Below, piece after piece: positions 35,681-46,622 of a stretch of 64,000 nt of DNA (positions are counted from its first letter, which is position 1; each line of letters begins with the position of its first letter). Location of the stretch: contig CALYLX010000060.1 in NCBI GenBank assembly GCA_944990035.1, positions 62,001-126,000 of the forward strand, in the 5' to 3' direction. Source of the stretch: Clitopilus passeckerianus. Lineage: Eukaryota; Basidiomycota; Agaricomycetes; Agaricales; Entolomataceae. The notes beneath the pieces are model-generated. The model did not search any database. It was not told the origin of the DNA and saw only the letters and a program-made list of their open reading frames with translations. The position numbers and the translations under genes are program-made.

Positions 35681-37623
35681 ATGAGCCACTGGACCAGTTA
35701 CCAGCTATGCAACGGTTCCTACCAAACACCATATGGCAGGGAATGTTCTATTGTAGTCCTTATGGATGCAGGGTCACACCTCGCCTTCTCGAAGATACGC
35801 ATAGTGATTGTTTACAAGACAGCCAAGCGGCTTGAAGACGTTGTAAGGAACTCTCTGGCTGTTCTCCCGCCTTTCTAACGCTCAAACTCTGAAGATAATT
35901 CAACCTTGCCATGAAACTTCAATGGTACCGGACGTTGGCCAGATCCATCACGTCAGCCGTGCCATTCAATGCCAGGATATGGCACCGGGCTCAGGTCATA
36001 TCATGACCAGGAACTGGAGCGCACGAGAGCAATTCATAGGCATAGCTTGGACACATCTCCTCCAGACACGTTCACTGCAATGTTCGAACTGGTTGAATGC
36101 CCAGCCCAGTCTTGTTATGAAATAGCACCCTTGAAGACCCCTCCGGATAGTGGTCTCCCTTGTTCATGGACTATTGCGTATGATAATAGCTATCCCTGCT
36201 ATAGCGAGAACCACTCTGTCCTTCTATCACTCCGAAGCAGCCAACGCATTCCCAATTCTTATTCTTGCCCTTACTACGACAAATCGTTCCTTCCCTCTCA
36301 CGAAATCCGAGTCCTTCCAGTAAAGAGGTCCTCCAAAGCCTTTAACGGCCTACCCGCCCATATTATTCGGCAAATTGTCTCGTCATCTATCGACTATGGT
36401 CGGTCCTGGAGACGAGATCTCCTTTCATGTTGCCTGATCCAGAAATCCTGGCTACATGTCATCGATCTATACTTTGAGGCACTAGGGACACTCACGCCGG
36501 AAAGGGCAGGTAATCCAGTCAAGGTCGCACGTTCACTCAAATACCGACCAGAACGAGGGTTCCTTATTTCCGGCTTCGACTACCTGTGGCTCAAATATTT
36601 CACGGCCCACGAAAGGGGCCACTATAGCTTCGAAGAGTCGCTTGCTGCATGCAAGGAAATTATTCAAGCGGCCGTATTGTCGATTACAATGCTCCGACTA
36701 CCAACAGAAGGGTTTTGTGAATTCCAGAATTCGTTACGTTCACTTACCGTCGTGGAAACCTTTATACTGTCCCCCACGCCGGTAATCAGAAGAAGCCCAC
36801 GCGGAAAGAAATCTTTTGTAATCGAATTTCCAGCGGAAAAGTCCTACAGGCTTGGCCTGTCTGATATACAGGAGACGCTCAAAGACTGGGAATGTCTGGA
36901 GCCTTTCTTTATCTTACTGGGATCCAGAGCCTGAGATGTAAGTCAACATATTATTATCGTCTGGTTTGTAAGGTTGATTGAATTTGTAGGTCAACAGAGG
37001 TAACCACTTCCTGCCGACTCATTGACCTGGACTCATACTTTATTCTTCTAGATTCCTGCTACACAGCTTAGGGGTCATCTCCAGCACCTACAGCTTGCAT
37101 ATGGGTGGTGAATGGATGTCAACTTCGTATATCCTCGAAGGAAACACTGAAGTCCCTGATGCTCATTGGTATCAACGGCCTCGATAATTCGGACCTGCTG
37201 GCGTGCCTTCTAACTATCAAGGCAAATGTTTGCACCATTACCATTCAAAAGTGCAAAATTGAGCGATCCCAAGAAGAAGAAGGCGCCATGGAGGCTGCCC
37301 TCCCACTCATGGAAAAGCTTCATACTCTAACCCTGTCCGGTGGATCGTATTCTAGCGCGATCGTCTCACAAAGACGAAACCAGGAAGCACATGCGTCGGC
37401 GATCGACTACCGGGAAGGGTACAGAGGAGGATTGACAATGGTCGAGACCGACCCTATTCCATGGGTTGATTTGGCTGAAGCTATGAAAGTGACGACTTGG
37501 AAGTCGCTACGGATCAGTGTAAGCGCCGAACTGGGGGATTCGAATCAAGGAGAAGTTGATATGGTCAAAAGGATCGCTGTCGAGAGAAATATACATCCAT
37601 CTATTTCGACACAGTACGTGTAG
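35681..37623 (+). pseudogene. F-box-like/LRR-like family, copy E (tandem partner of D)
   Basis: Same plan as copy D 2.2 kb upstream: MSHWTSYQLCNGSY, CSIVVLMDAGSHLAFSKIRI, DTFTAMFELVECPAQSC, FNGLPAHIIRQIVSSSI, LLSCCLIQKSWLHVIDLYFE, LLACLLTIKANVCTITIQKC, EAMKVTTWKSLRI. Relative to D it lacks one base in 35889-35962, shifting the second exon. It has a TGA after LLGSRA (36932-36934) just before the GTAAGT donor, and a frame break near 37107 at the start of the LRR-like exon. A 10-nt linking exon lies at 36990-36999. Long open stretches remain (36040-36934, 37105-37623), so decay is recent. Confidence that the locus is a family member is high; confidence that it is dead is moderate. Confidence 0.65.
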
Positions 37624-37748
37624 CAAGAAATTAGGTCGCAGGTGCCTGTTGTCCAATCGAATACCCCAGAGAACAGGGCAAATAAATACATCCAAAGAAG
37701 TACATTATAATTACAATGAGCGTGTTGTTGTAGTTGTAGGTCTAATTG

Positions 37749-38894
37749 TCAAGCTATCTCTTGTTTCACTGCCCGCTTTCCTTTCGCCCCTGTCTTAGGA
37801 GGTCGCTTTGCAGCTTCAGCGATTGCGCTCCACACACTGGAGCCGCCGACGGACTCCTTCCACATCCCGAGCTCTGTCGCATCCCGAAGAACATGTCTAA
37901 GAGTAAGCATCCTTCCCAGCTTCTCAGAAGGGCGTGGATCCGGTCCACAGCGTTTTGTCAACACGACATGCTCGAGGGATGGGTAGGTGAGGTGAGGGTC
38001 GTCCAGCATCCATGGAGTGCCCAACTCATCATCGCCTGCGGCACACTCATCAGCCTTGGGGAAGTCGAAGTAGGAGATATGGGTAAGTTTCCAGAATCCT
38101 GGGCTCCGAGGAACGGTACGTTCTCCCATGACACGGAGATGAGTGAGTTGTCCCAAGAAATCGCGACCTCGGGGTTTGGCCAATAACGTCATCTCCCACT
38201 CAGGGCGACTCAGAAGGAGGGTGAGTTCGCGACAGGAGGTGTGTTTATGCCTGGAGGCATTGGCAATGGTGAGATCGAGAAGGTACTGGTCGCATGCGAG
38301 GACCTCGACGTTCGTGCAGGTCTTCAGCACGGCGTGGCCAAGTTTGTAATCGGCCTCGGTTAGTGGCGTCACCCAGAGGTATTTGACAAGGCCACCGATG
38401 TGGTAGTACTGATCGGCGTGGTGAAATTGCTTTTGAGCAAGAAGTGCGAAGGAGCTCAGCTCCTTGGTGGTAAGGAGTGAAATGGCCATGCGCGGCAAGC
38501 AGGCCCGAAGAGTTGAGAAATACATATAACGTGATACAAGGATGAGGGATTGGTAGGTGGGGAACGATTCCGAGCAGTGCGAGAGAACAGCCAGCTGTAG
38601 TTCGGCAGGTAGTCGTCGGAACGGAAAGCCTTGTTTGGACCATTTATCACGGTTCTGGGTCCGTCGGACTTCAACACGACGGTCGGCAGCAGCCTGTGCT
38701 AGCCTTATCCTTGCGGCTGCAAGACGAGGGGTGGGTTGAGACCGTGGTGTCGGAATCGAAGGTGTGTTCGAAGCGGAGGTCATGCCGAGAAGAATGGCAA
38801 ATGAGGCAAGGACCAGCCATAGTGACCTCCAGGCCACATCCTCGACGAGAAAGATAGGAAAAAGGTTAGCGCTGGCCTCAAGCCCCGCAGACAT
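37749..38894 (-). CDS. F-box-like protein of a separate family
   Basis: An uninterrupted frame of 381 aa on the minus strand. An F-box-like motif is visible about residues 90-135 (FRRLPAELQLAVLSHC, TYQSLILVSRYMYFSTLRAC). Downstream repeats suit a leucine-rich arc: TNVEVLACDQYLLDLTIANA, CRELTLLLSRPEWEMTLLA, QLTHLRVMGERTV, LTHISYFDFPKADEC, YPSLEHVVLTKRCGPDPRPS. This resembles the many fungal F-box substrate adaptors of SCF ligases. The start is uncertain: the first ATG (38894) adds a hydrophobic segment (SLWLVLASFAILLGM) that could be a membrane anchor, while ATG 38783 gives a 344-aa soluble protein. It shares no obvious sequence with copies A-F. Confidence 0.7.
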   Translation of the reverse strand: MSAGLEASANLFPIFLVEDVAWRSLWLVLASFAILLGMTSASNTPSIPTPRSQPTPRLAAARIRLAQAAADRRVEVRRTQNRDKWSKQGFPFRRLPAELQLAVLSHCSESFPTYQSLILVSRYMYFSTLRACLPRMAISLLTTKELSSFALLAQKQFHHADQYYHIGGLVKYLWVTPLTEADYKLGHAVLKTCTNVEVLACDQYLLDLTIANASRHKHTSCRELTLLLSRPEWEMTLLAKPRGRDFLGQLTHLRVMGERTVPRSPGFWKLTHISYFDFPKADECAAGDDELGTPWMLDDPHLTYPSLEHVVLTKRCGPDPRPSEKLGRMLTLRHVLRDATELGMWKESVGGSSVWSAIAEAAKRPPKTGAKGKRAVKQEIA

Positions 38895-40480
38895 TATCTA
38901 GAAAGTGATTAGTTTGAAGCATTGCAATGAAAGTATATAGAGTGCAATACACGCCTGCGCCATGTGGATTTGATGCAGCACATTGTTAGAAACGTTGAAG
39001 CGGGGATCAGAGTGAACGTGATTGGGTAATTACGTGCTGAAGTGTATGCCAATCGAAATGAAAATGCATGGATTATGGGAGGTAATGGGTGGCCAAGTTG
39101 TCGAATTCTAGCCGTTGCCGAGTACTTGTGGTTTGCGGGGATGTTGCAATGCTTCTTCCCTTTGGGAGTGGGCAATCCCCGCCAACGCGGCGTGCTGTTT
39201 ACTCATGTTTGTTCAGCCTATCAGCGATAGAAAAAGTGTCCGGTGCACTTTTCGAGCCACAAAGTCATTTTCACAACATGTGTTCGCAGAGAGAGTTGCG
39301 CTAAAGCGGCTAATAAAGAAACTTATCCTGATAGAATATTTATAACTGCTTCTGAATACGAGATCCTGGCTTGATTGCACGACTAAAGCCATGGAGAGCA
39401 AATGTACCAGGATAGAAATCATCTACTATGATTAGGAACGAAATCTCTCCGCCAGAGTGGGACGCAAAAATGAGTGTATGATTGGGAATGTGCACCACAA
39501 GATAGAGGTTTTTGGCCCATCGCGAGTGGGACCAGCGGTTAGATAGGCGTGTGAAAACACGGTTTTTGGTGCAAACCCAGGTTGTTTCCCTGTTTGTTAA
39601 CGTCCCATGATCTTCTGGCTGAGTTATAGCGTATATTATCAATCTATATTGTTACATCTATCATTGTATAGTTCAAATGACCGGTTTATACTTGTGGACG
39701 TTCACAAAAGTGTCCTGGACAATCTTTTGGTGGCTGTACGCTTACTAAGTGTATCACACCCATATGCGGAATTGCCCAGTCCCATTCCCTTGAAATAACT
39801 CGTGATCTTATCGCCTGAGCGGTCTGACAAGGAGACTGAGTCTTCGCCAAAATCTAAGAACTTCTATAGCAGTAGGTATGCAGCGCCCGACGTGGAAAGG
39901 CAGAAAGTTCCAGGCTATCTATTGTCTTGAACCCATAGGTCGACGGTTATGGAGCTCTTCGGCACCAGTGGCCCAGTGGCAACTTGCAATGCATTGTTTG
40001 CTCATGTTTTCTCTGGAGGGTTTTATCGGTCCGATAAATCCGTCACTAGATTCACCACCTTGAGCTTGAGCGGGCGCCAACCAAGTTCAAAAGCCCAACG
40101 GTGACCGTAAGTCACAGGTGAAGGTCTCTCGTTTCAACCATTTCTACAAGAAAATTCTCCCTTTTGGGCCAAGAATCATGTGAATCTGGTGATACACGAA
40201 GAATGATAATTCGGCTATGCTCAAAACAGGAATAGTCGCGACCGACGCTTCGAAACATGGACCCGTAACATCCTGTGCTATTGGAGCCATGGGGTCTTAC
40301 CATCACAAGACCAATGCGCCATCCTTGTTCGCCCATCATGTGGTGGAGATCCATTCTGGTAATACAGCACTGCCGAACACTTCTGAAAATTCTTACGCGC
40401 TATTCCAGAGTCAGCGGGGAGCTTGGGGTATAAAATGACGCGACCTTCAGAGAGCAATGACCCCGTGTTTTCCAGACGCA
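38895..40480. other. Intergenic, no gene recognised
   Basis: Short frames only, none with family features. The right edge should contain the esterase promoter. No repeats noted. Confidence 0.5.
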
Positions 40481-42804
40481 ATGCTGCTCAAAATAATCTG
40501 CCCTCTCTTGTCAATCTTAAACCTGGTGGCTGCCGGGGCTCTCGTTCCGACTAAGGTTACACACCCTAGCAAGGTCTCCGAGACGGTCAGCTTGGACTGT
40601 GGGTGTCATGAGTCTTAAACCCTACATTTCATCTCAAAGAATGGACTCATTCAGATGGCACCTTCACTGGAGTCAAGGATACAAGCAATGGCGTCTATTC
40701 ATTCAAAGGGGTTCGCTTCGCAGACGCACCAGTTGGGAATCTACGATGGAGGGCGCCTGTCTTCCCTCCAAGCAAGAATCTGGGGAACGTGAACGCGACA
40801 CAGGTAAACTTGTCAGACTCCAGACTTTAATCGGATTCCTCATATATACCCGATTTAGTTCGGAGCTGCCTGCCTCAGTGCAACTCAGTCATCTGTAACA
40901 TCCGGAACTTCCGAAGACTGCTTATTTGGGAATGTGCGTGCTGGCAACGTTGTCTTCATTGTACCTCAGAACCTAACCTTAGCCTCCTTTTCATCTCAGA
41001 TTTACGTGCCGTTTACCAACAGCACACACCCACTACCCGTACTCGTTTACTTCCATGGTTTGAAGAAACTCTTAGGATCTGATCTTGCTTGGTGCTCACC
41101 GTCTCTGGATAGGTGGAGGATTCCAAGGAGGGAACAGCCGCGATCTGCCTATAGCGGTATGGAAGGATAACAACACAACTCCAGTGATCTACGTCTCGTT
41201 TGAGTATAGACTGGGTGCATTTGGCTTCCTCGGTAAGCGATGTTGCGCTCATGATCAGCAGCACATGCCACTCACAGAGCTACTTTAGCCGGGTCCCGCC
41301 TCAAAGCAGATGGTGTATTGAATGTCGGACTCATCGATCAGGTATGCTTTAACTATTCAGTTGAGCCCCAGGTCGTCTCAACTAACGCCCTGCAGCGTAC
41401 TGCGCTCCGCTGGGTACAGCGTTACATCGGACAGTTCGGAGGTGACAAAGAGTAAGAGTCAAATCATCATCCCTGATTTTCTGATATCACTCACACTCTG
41501 GGACTCGCAGTCGTGTTACAATCTGGGGTCAGTCGGCAGGAGCGGGTTCGACGATGTTCCACGTGGGTTGAGGCTATTTTGCAAAATACCTGACCCTGCG
41601 GCATGTGTTGATGTGTGCGTTCGTTCGCTTTGCAGCTTCTCGGGAACGGAGGCAATACCGAAGGACTGTTCCGTGCCGCAATGGGCGATAGCCCTTCCCT
41701 GAACTTTCAACCGGATGGAGCTGGTGATTATGTTGAGGACATTTTCAATCAGTTCGCCTCTTTCGCGTGTGTCCTCTACCTTCAAAACCTACCTCGCTCT
41801 TCCTTACTTGATCGATCCAGGAATTGCCCGAGTGCAGATGCCAAAGTTCTTGACTGCCTTAGATCAGCGGATATCCATCAGCTCTTATCGGCTAGCGTCA
41901 AAACCCTTGCTGCGCGCCCAGCTACCTTATACGTGTTTGCACCCCTCGTTGATGGAACCTTCATAAAAGAGAGGGCCGTAGAAGCTTTCCTCGGTGGACG
42001 TTTTGCACATGTGCCTGTCCTCTTTGGGTATGATTCAGCTCAATGTTCTCCACGATGCTCACGCTGACACCTATCCTGGATAGATCCAACTCTGACGAAG
42101 GTGCCGGTTGGTCTGCTGGCCTCCCCGATCCATCAGCGAATACCTCACAACCTGGTGCAAATGAGACGACTGTCTACAACTTCCTCCGTGGGCAATACGC
42201 GACGTTCACTAATGCTTCTGCCACCAAGGCCATTTCTTTGTATCCACTGAGCGACTACAATAACTCGGTCGGCCGACAGGCGCAGCAGATGTACGGGGAG
42301 GAACGATATATCTGTACCGCAGCCATGATCACTGGTTCGGCGACCGCAGCTGGGAAGACGGCATACCAATACCAGTAAGCTTTCCGTATCGCATGGCTGA
42401 CCTTGATCATTGACTGAGTCTATTTGACGTAGCTACAACAACCCCATATCAGGCTCTACGCACAGCGCTGAGTTAGCTGCATTCTTCTCGAGCCCTGCTC
42501 CATCCGATCCTAGCAACCAAGCACTCTGGACTGCTATGCGACAGTACTACACATCATTCGTGGCCTCTGCAAAACCTGTCGCCAAAGATGCAGCTGCATG
42601 GGGTGTAAGTGTTAATCGTAAATGGCTTCCAAGAACATGATGTTCATCTTAATCTTGTAGCCTGTTGATACGACTGCGGGGAGTGCAACTGCCGGTGCAC
42701 CTCGTCTCCTCTTGCAGCCTGGGGGCATTGCGATGGAGACCTTGGGCAGCTTGGCCGATCGATGCAAGTTCTGGCACGGCCTCTCTAGCGAGCTTCAAAC
42801 ATAG
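40481..42804 (+). CDS. Secreted type-B carboxylesterase/lipase
   Basis: Thirteen exons (40481-40598, 40655-40803, 40859-40933, 41000-41057, 41113-41232, 41289-41341, 41396-41451, 41511-41562, 41636-41766, 41821-42027, 42084-42374, 42433-42604, 42661-42804) give 541 aa. It has a signal peptide (about LLSILNLVAAGALVP) and an alpha/beta-hydrolase fold. Family landmarks: SFKGVRFADAPVGNLRWRAP, EDCLFGNIYVP, oxyanion loop YFHGGGFQGG, nucleophile elbow WGQSAGAGS (Gln replaces the usual Glu before Ser), acid region NSDEGAGWS, and catalytic His in SGSTHSAELAAFF. It should hydrolyse ester bonds outside the cell; the substrate is unknown. Several exons are only 52-58 nt, and every junction restores conserved sequence. 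No lesions found. Confidence 0.93.
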
Positions 42805-45800
42805 TTGAGAGAAGGTAACTTAGTAGTAAGCAGACGAATGAAGTATCATCAATGTGTACTGAAAAGACGATGAATCGGACATTCGGCATCTGAAGACCTG
42901 CTGCTGTTGCCGAAGATGGGGTATAGTTGTAAGTGGGAGCTTCGCCCTTGGCTTCCACAAGTCAAGTACCAGATTCAGAACAAATGAAGGCCCCGGCGGT
43001 AATAAGAACCACCCTAGCCTAGACAAAGAGCGGGATGGTCTCCGAATAAAATTTCAAAATTCGTTCCGTCACTCTTCCAAATCTGATCCTCATAGAATGC
43101 CGGAGAAATGTTTGGGGAAGGTAATGAAATGATTTCATTCCAGGAAAGCCTCTCCACAGGGACGGAAATTGTCCCGAAATCATACCTTGCCGAACTGCCT
43201 CATTTGCTCTGGCTAGTCGTGCCGATTCAGGTGAACGCGCTGGATGTCATCAAAGACGCGGTTAAATGAGTAAGGTACAGTCTCGTTTGGTGTTCAATAA
43301 CGCTCGCTAGGCATCTCTGATCAAGAAAAAGAAGGAGAAAAAGAACAGAGTTCTCGGAAAAGATGGCCGTTGTTCTGTGAGAGAACTCGAGTGACATTGA
43401 GAGAAGAAGGCATCGATTAATCAGATGCTAGTTTATGTCAAAGAAGAATAAACGAATCACACGGCCAAGACTAAATCATCAAAGATAATCTCCGGCGGTA
43501 ATACCAAAATGTGCTTGTGGGGCTCATTGCACCAGTTATGCCGCAGATGAAAAGCTAGGCCGACGCTGGGCGGGGTACGGCGGCTCAACTTTCTAAGCCC
43601 AACTATGCCCAAAGGTTAACTCTTTCCCGAACTACCAGATGGAAGCTTCCTCCCTAACCAGGATCCGAATGATTCCTGACAAGCACACCACCGTACTGTG
43701 GCTTCGTTCCGCCGCTCCGTCATCCAAGGACCCCTTGTGCCACACCAGTGGCATTCATTAACAGCGTATCATTTGTTGACTCTGTCATCTCTTCGTGTGC
43801 CTCTCCGAGATTGAATGATACGGAGAGAAGTTAAGAAGCCCAAGCAGACAAAAGCCTCTTGGTGAAGTACAAGACACTACGGAAATCAGGTACCCTTCAA
43901 CTGAATAGAAATGACTGATTGAGGTCTTGTTCTGCGAGTCCTGTGAAAGCTAGGTATCGGCGAGCCTCCGGCGATCATAAAGATGTCAAGTATTTGACGA
44001 GGGGCGTATGAAATTGCACCTGATTGCGTCTGAACACCTTGATGAAGGGTGTACTCGTCATTCGGGGTCGTTTTCAGAGAGCCTGAGGCACAACAGTCAC
44101 GGTGAAGTCAAACTTGGCTATGCAAGTACCCTCATTCTCAATTTCTCGGTTAATTACCGTGAAAACCCTAGAAAGGATTTGACCATTACAGGCAGAACCA
44201 ACCGACCGTCTTGTTCAAGGACAAGGGGCGGAGTGACGCAATGTATTGGCAGGATTTAACTCAATTCTGATATCAGGAAGCCTTGGTCTGCGGCTGGGTC
44301 GGGTACTGTCAAGCCATGTGGGGACATGTTTGGGACAGCATGCAAAAATTCGGAGATGATATCCTGAAAGAATTAACGTTTTACGTTGACGCCATCGTTT
44401 CGCACAGAACACTGTCAAATCCGACTGTTCGGTGCGGAACAGGATTTGGACAGATGAATTGGAGGGTTGTATATCTTTGATTTCGGATGATACGTGGCCA
44501 GTCCTCCTGGGGCTCCAAAGCAACGGATGATTGCTGCCGCTGAAAGATTAGAGGATCGTGTTCACATTGTTTTGGACTGATAGAGATTTCTTCGGTGAAT
44601 TCTAAGCGTACACCGATCAGGTACCTTACGGCACCCCAAGTTCCCAAATCGTTGAGGTCATCACTCACCTACCCGTACCCGGACTCGTCTGTCCTTTCTT
44701 GGCCCGTTTATCACTCCCGAGGCACAGAACAGAAATCTCAGGGAAGTCTTCGAAGAAATAAACTGAAATTTGTTCGAATTATACGGTGTAGACATTTCGG
44801 CAGCCCGATTCTGTCGAAGTGAGCGTTATACCTTCCGTTCACAAGATGAAGGACATGATTAACCTTAACGGAGGTCCGCTGTCCGAGAAAGGATGAATAG
44901 CAGGAGACAGACGGGGCCTGGATTGGTAAGAGCGAAAATCCTTTAGCGTGACTAGCCACGAGAGCCAGCCTCGGTAATCCAATCTGACAGACAAGATAGA
45001 CAGACGCGACGTGCTTCATGGGAAGAAGTTATCTCGAGAACATCGAAGCACAGGGTAGATTCTCTGGGCCAGATACAAGAACTACCAAAATGGACATAAA
45101 GAACGTTGGGAAATGTCGTATTTAGGGTTTGGATAGTGTGAACACCGAAATTGAAGGTCAGCGAAAGCTCGTTAACGTCGAAGGGAGCAAGGCATAATGC
45201 CTGAGCCGACATCATTAGGAAGAACTTCTTCTCCATCTTTACTCTGTGCTTGTAGGATGTACGTACGATATACTCTCTCTGCTCTATATGATACAGTCCA
45301 GACGTGTCTATATGACTTGACAGAGCCTCGCAAGGAACCGGCTGCGTATCGTTCAAGGGACGCGTTGACACGGTTCGACGCGTCAATTCCTTGAACGCGT
45401 CGATCTTCACGGCGTTGAAGAAGGTGTATCGTATTGATCATGATGCAAGGTGGAGAGCAAAATGATGAGCGATGTGGAAAAATTTTAGGGTCCCACGGAG
45501 TAGTGGGACGTGGTGGTGACAGAGGGGAAAGGAGTCTAGGCCAAACACGAAACGCTAAGCGCTCGTTGTGTCCCTTGTACCTCAAAACTTTTCGGCTATA
45601 CACAACTACAGTATTGGATGACTTTGTCTTCTTCCAGGATTTCAGCGAAGGTTTCGGCCTGAGATTTGGATCGCGTGCAAGAATCAACACAAGGTACGAC
45701 ATCAGTCAGGGCTTAAGATTTGAGGCTCGGGATAGCATCGATCATGCACGCAGCCGACTCCGCACAGTTGATTACTGAATTTCCTTCTTATGGCACCGTT

Positions 45801-45975
45801 CCCCTAAGAACTTTTCAAATGTACTTAAAGGTCCCACTTCAATTAACAACATCCCCAGTGTTGCGGCCGAGTTTTTTTCGACCCAACAAGCTTAACTTGG
45901 CTTGCATCTTTGATTTCTAGACTCCACGCCGCCACTACTTATCAATCAGTCCACTCCCTCATCAGATTCACTACC
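42805..45975. other. Gene-poor interval, 3.2 kb
   Basis: No gene I can support. The best frames are two overlapping minus-strand ORFs (45172-45702, 176 codons; 44952-45410, 152 codons) in different frames, neither with recognisable features. A GC-rich imperfect hairpin of GACGCGTC-type repeats lies near 45350-45405. Confidence 0.45.
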
Positions 45976-46622
45976 ATGATCCGATTCGAAAATATGCCTC
46001 CTGAGGTTATGCAGGCAATGTGCACGCCTATGCACGTTATTTTGCCTCCGAGTAACACAGGAGCAGGCGCACTATACGTTGGATCGCTTTCTGCTGTGCA
46101 GGAACCTTCTCTGTTGAGGGAGAACCGGATTACACACCTTGTCCAGGTGATGGATGCGCCGTGGCTTCCCGTTTCTGAAAAGGACGGATTCAGCTGCCAC
46201 CGTATCGAGATTCTCGACGCTCCTACGGCCGAGCTTCTGCCCCACCTCGAAGCAGCCTGCACCTATATCGATCGAGCTCTCAAAAGTGGACGCAATGTCC
46301 TTGTCCACTGCCAACAGGTTCGTCCTTTCCTCTCACCGCCGACCACGTATCCATGCTGACACGAATCTCTCCATTTTCTTCCCCAAAACCTTTCCATTCG
46401 CTTCTGCAAATCGTGTTACCCCACTACTAGGGTATTTCTCGAAGCCCAGCCATCGTCATTGCGTACCTCATCCGGAACTACGGGATGTCCTACGACAGCG
46501 CCATCTCCTTGTGCAAACGACAACGTGCCTGTGTAAAGCCCAACTCAGGCTTCGTCACCGCCCTCCGCGAGTGGGAGGGCCACTGGCGCCGACCGCAGAT
46601 TGCTCGTCGTTTCACCTCATGA
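45976..46622 (+). CDS. Atypical dual-specificity protein phosphatase
   Basis: Two exons (45976-46317, 46431-46622) give 177 aa. It dephosphorylates Tyr or Ser/Thr residues. The DSP fold runs through VILPPSNTGAGALYVGSLSA, HLVQVMDAPWLP and LPHLEAACTYIDRALKSG to the catalytic loop HCQQGISRSPAIVIAYLI, matching HCxxGxxRS with Cys and Arg present. The general-acid region carries an Asp (ILDAPTAELLP). The C-terminal helices (YDSAISLCKRQRACVKPNSG, FVTALREWEGHW) match the ending common in small DSPs. The single intron is long for this window (113 nt) and falls inside the signature loop. Nothing outside the catalytic domain suggests a specific substrate. Confidence 0.92.

Noticed and set aside
45340..45410. 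GC-rich GACGCGTC hairpin
   Set aside because: Imperfect and isolated; no terminator or RNA gene expected in this context.
45172..45702. 176-codon minus-strand ORF
   Set aside because: It overlaps another minus-strand ORF in a different frame (44952-45410); neither has domains, splice support or protein-like conservation I can recognise.
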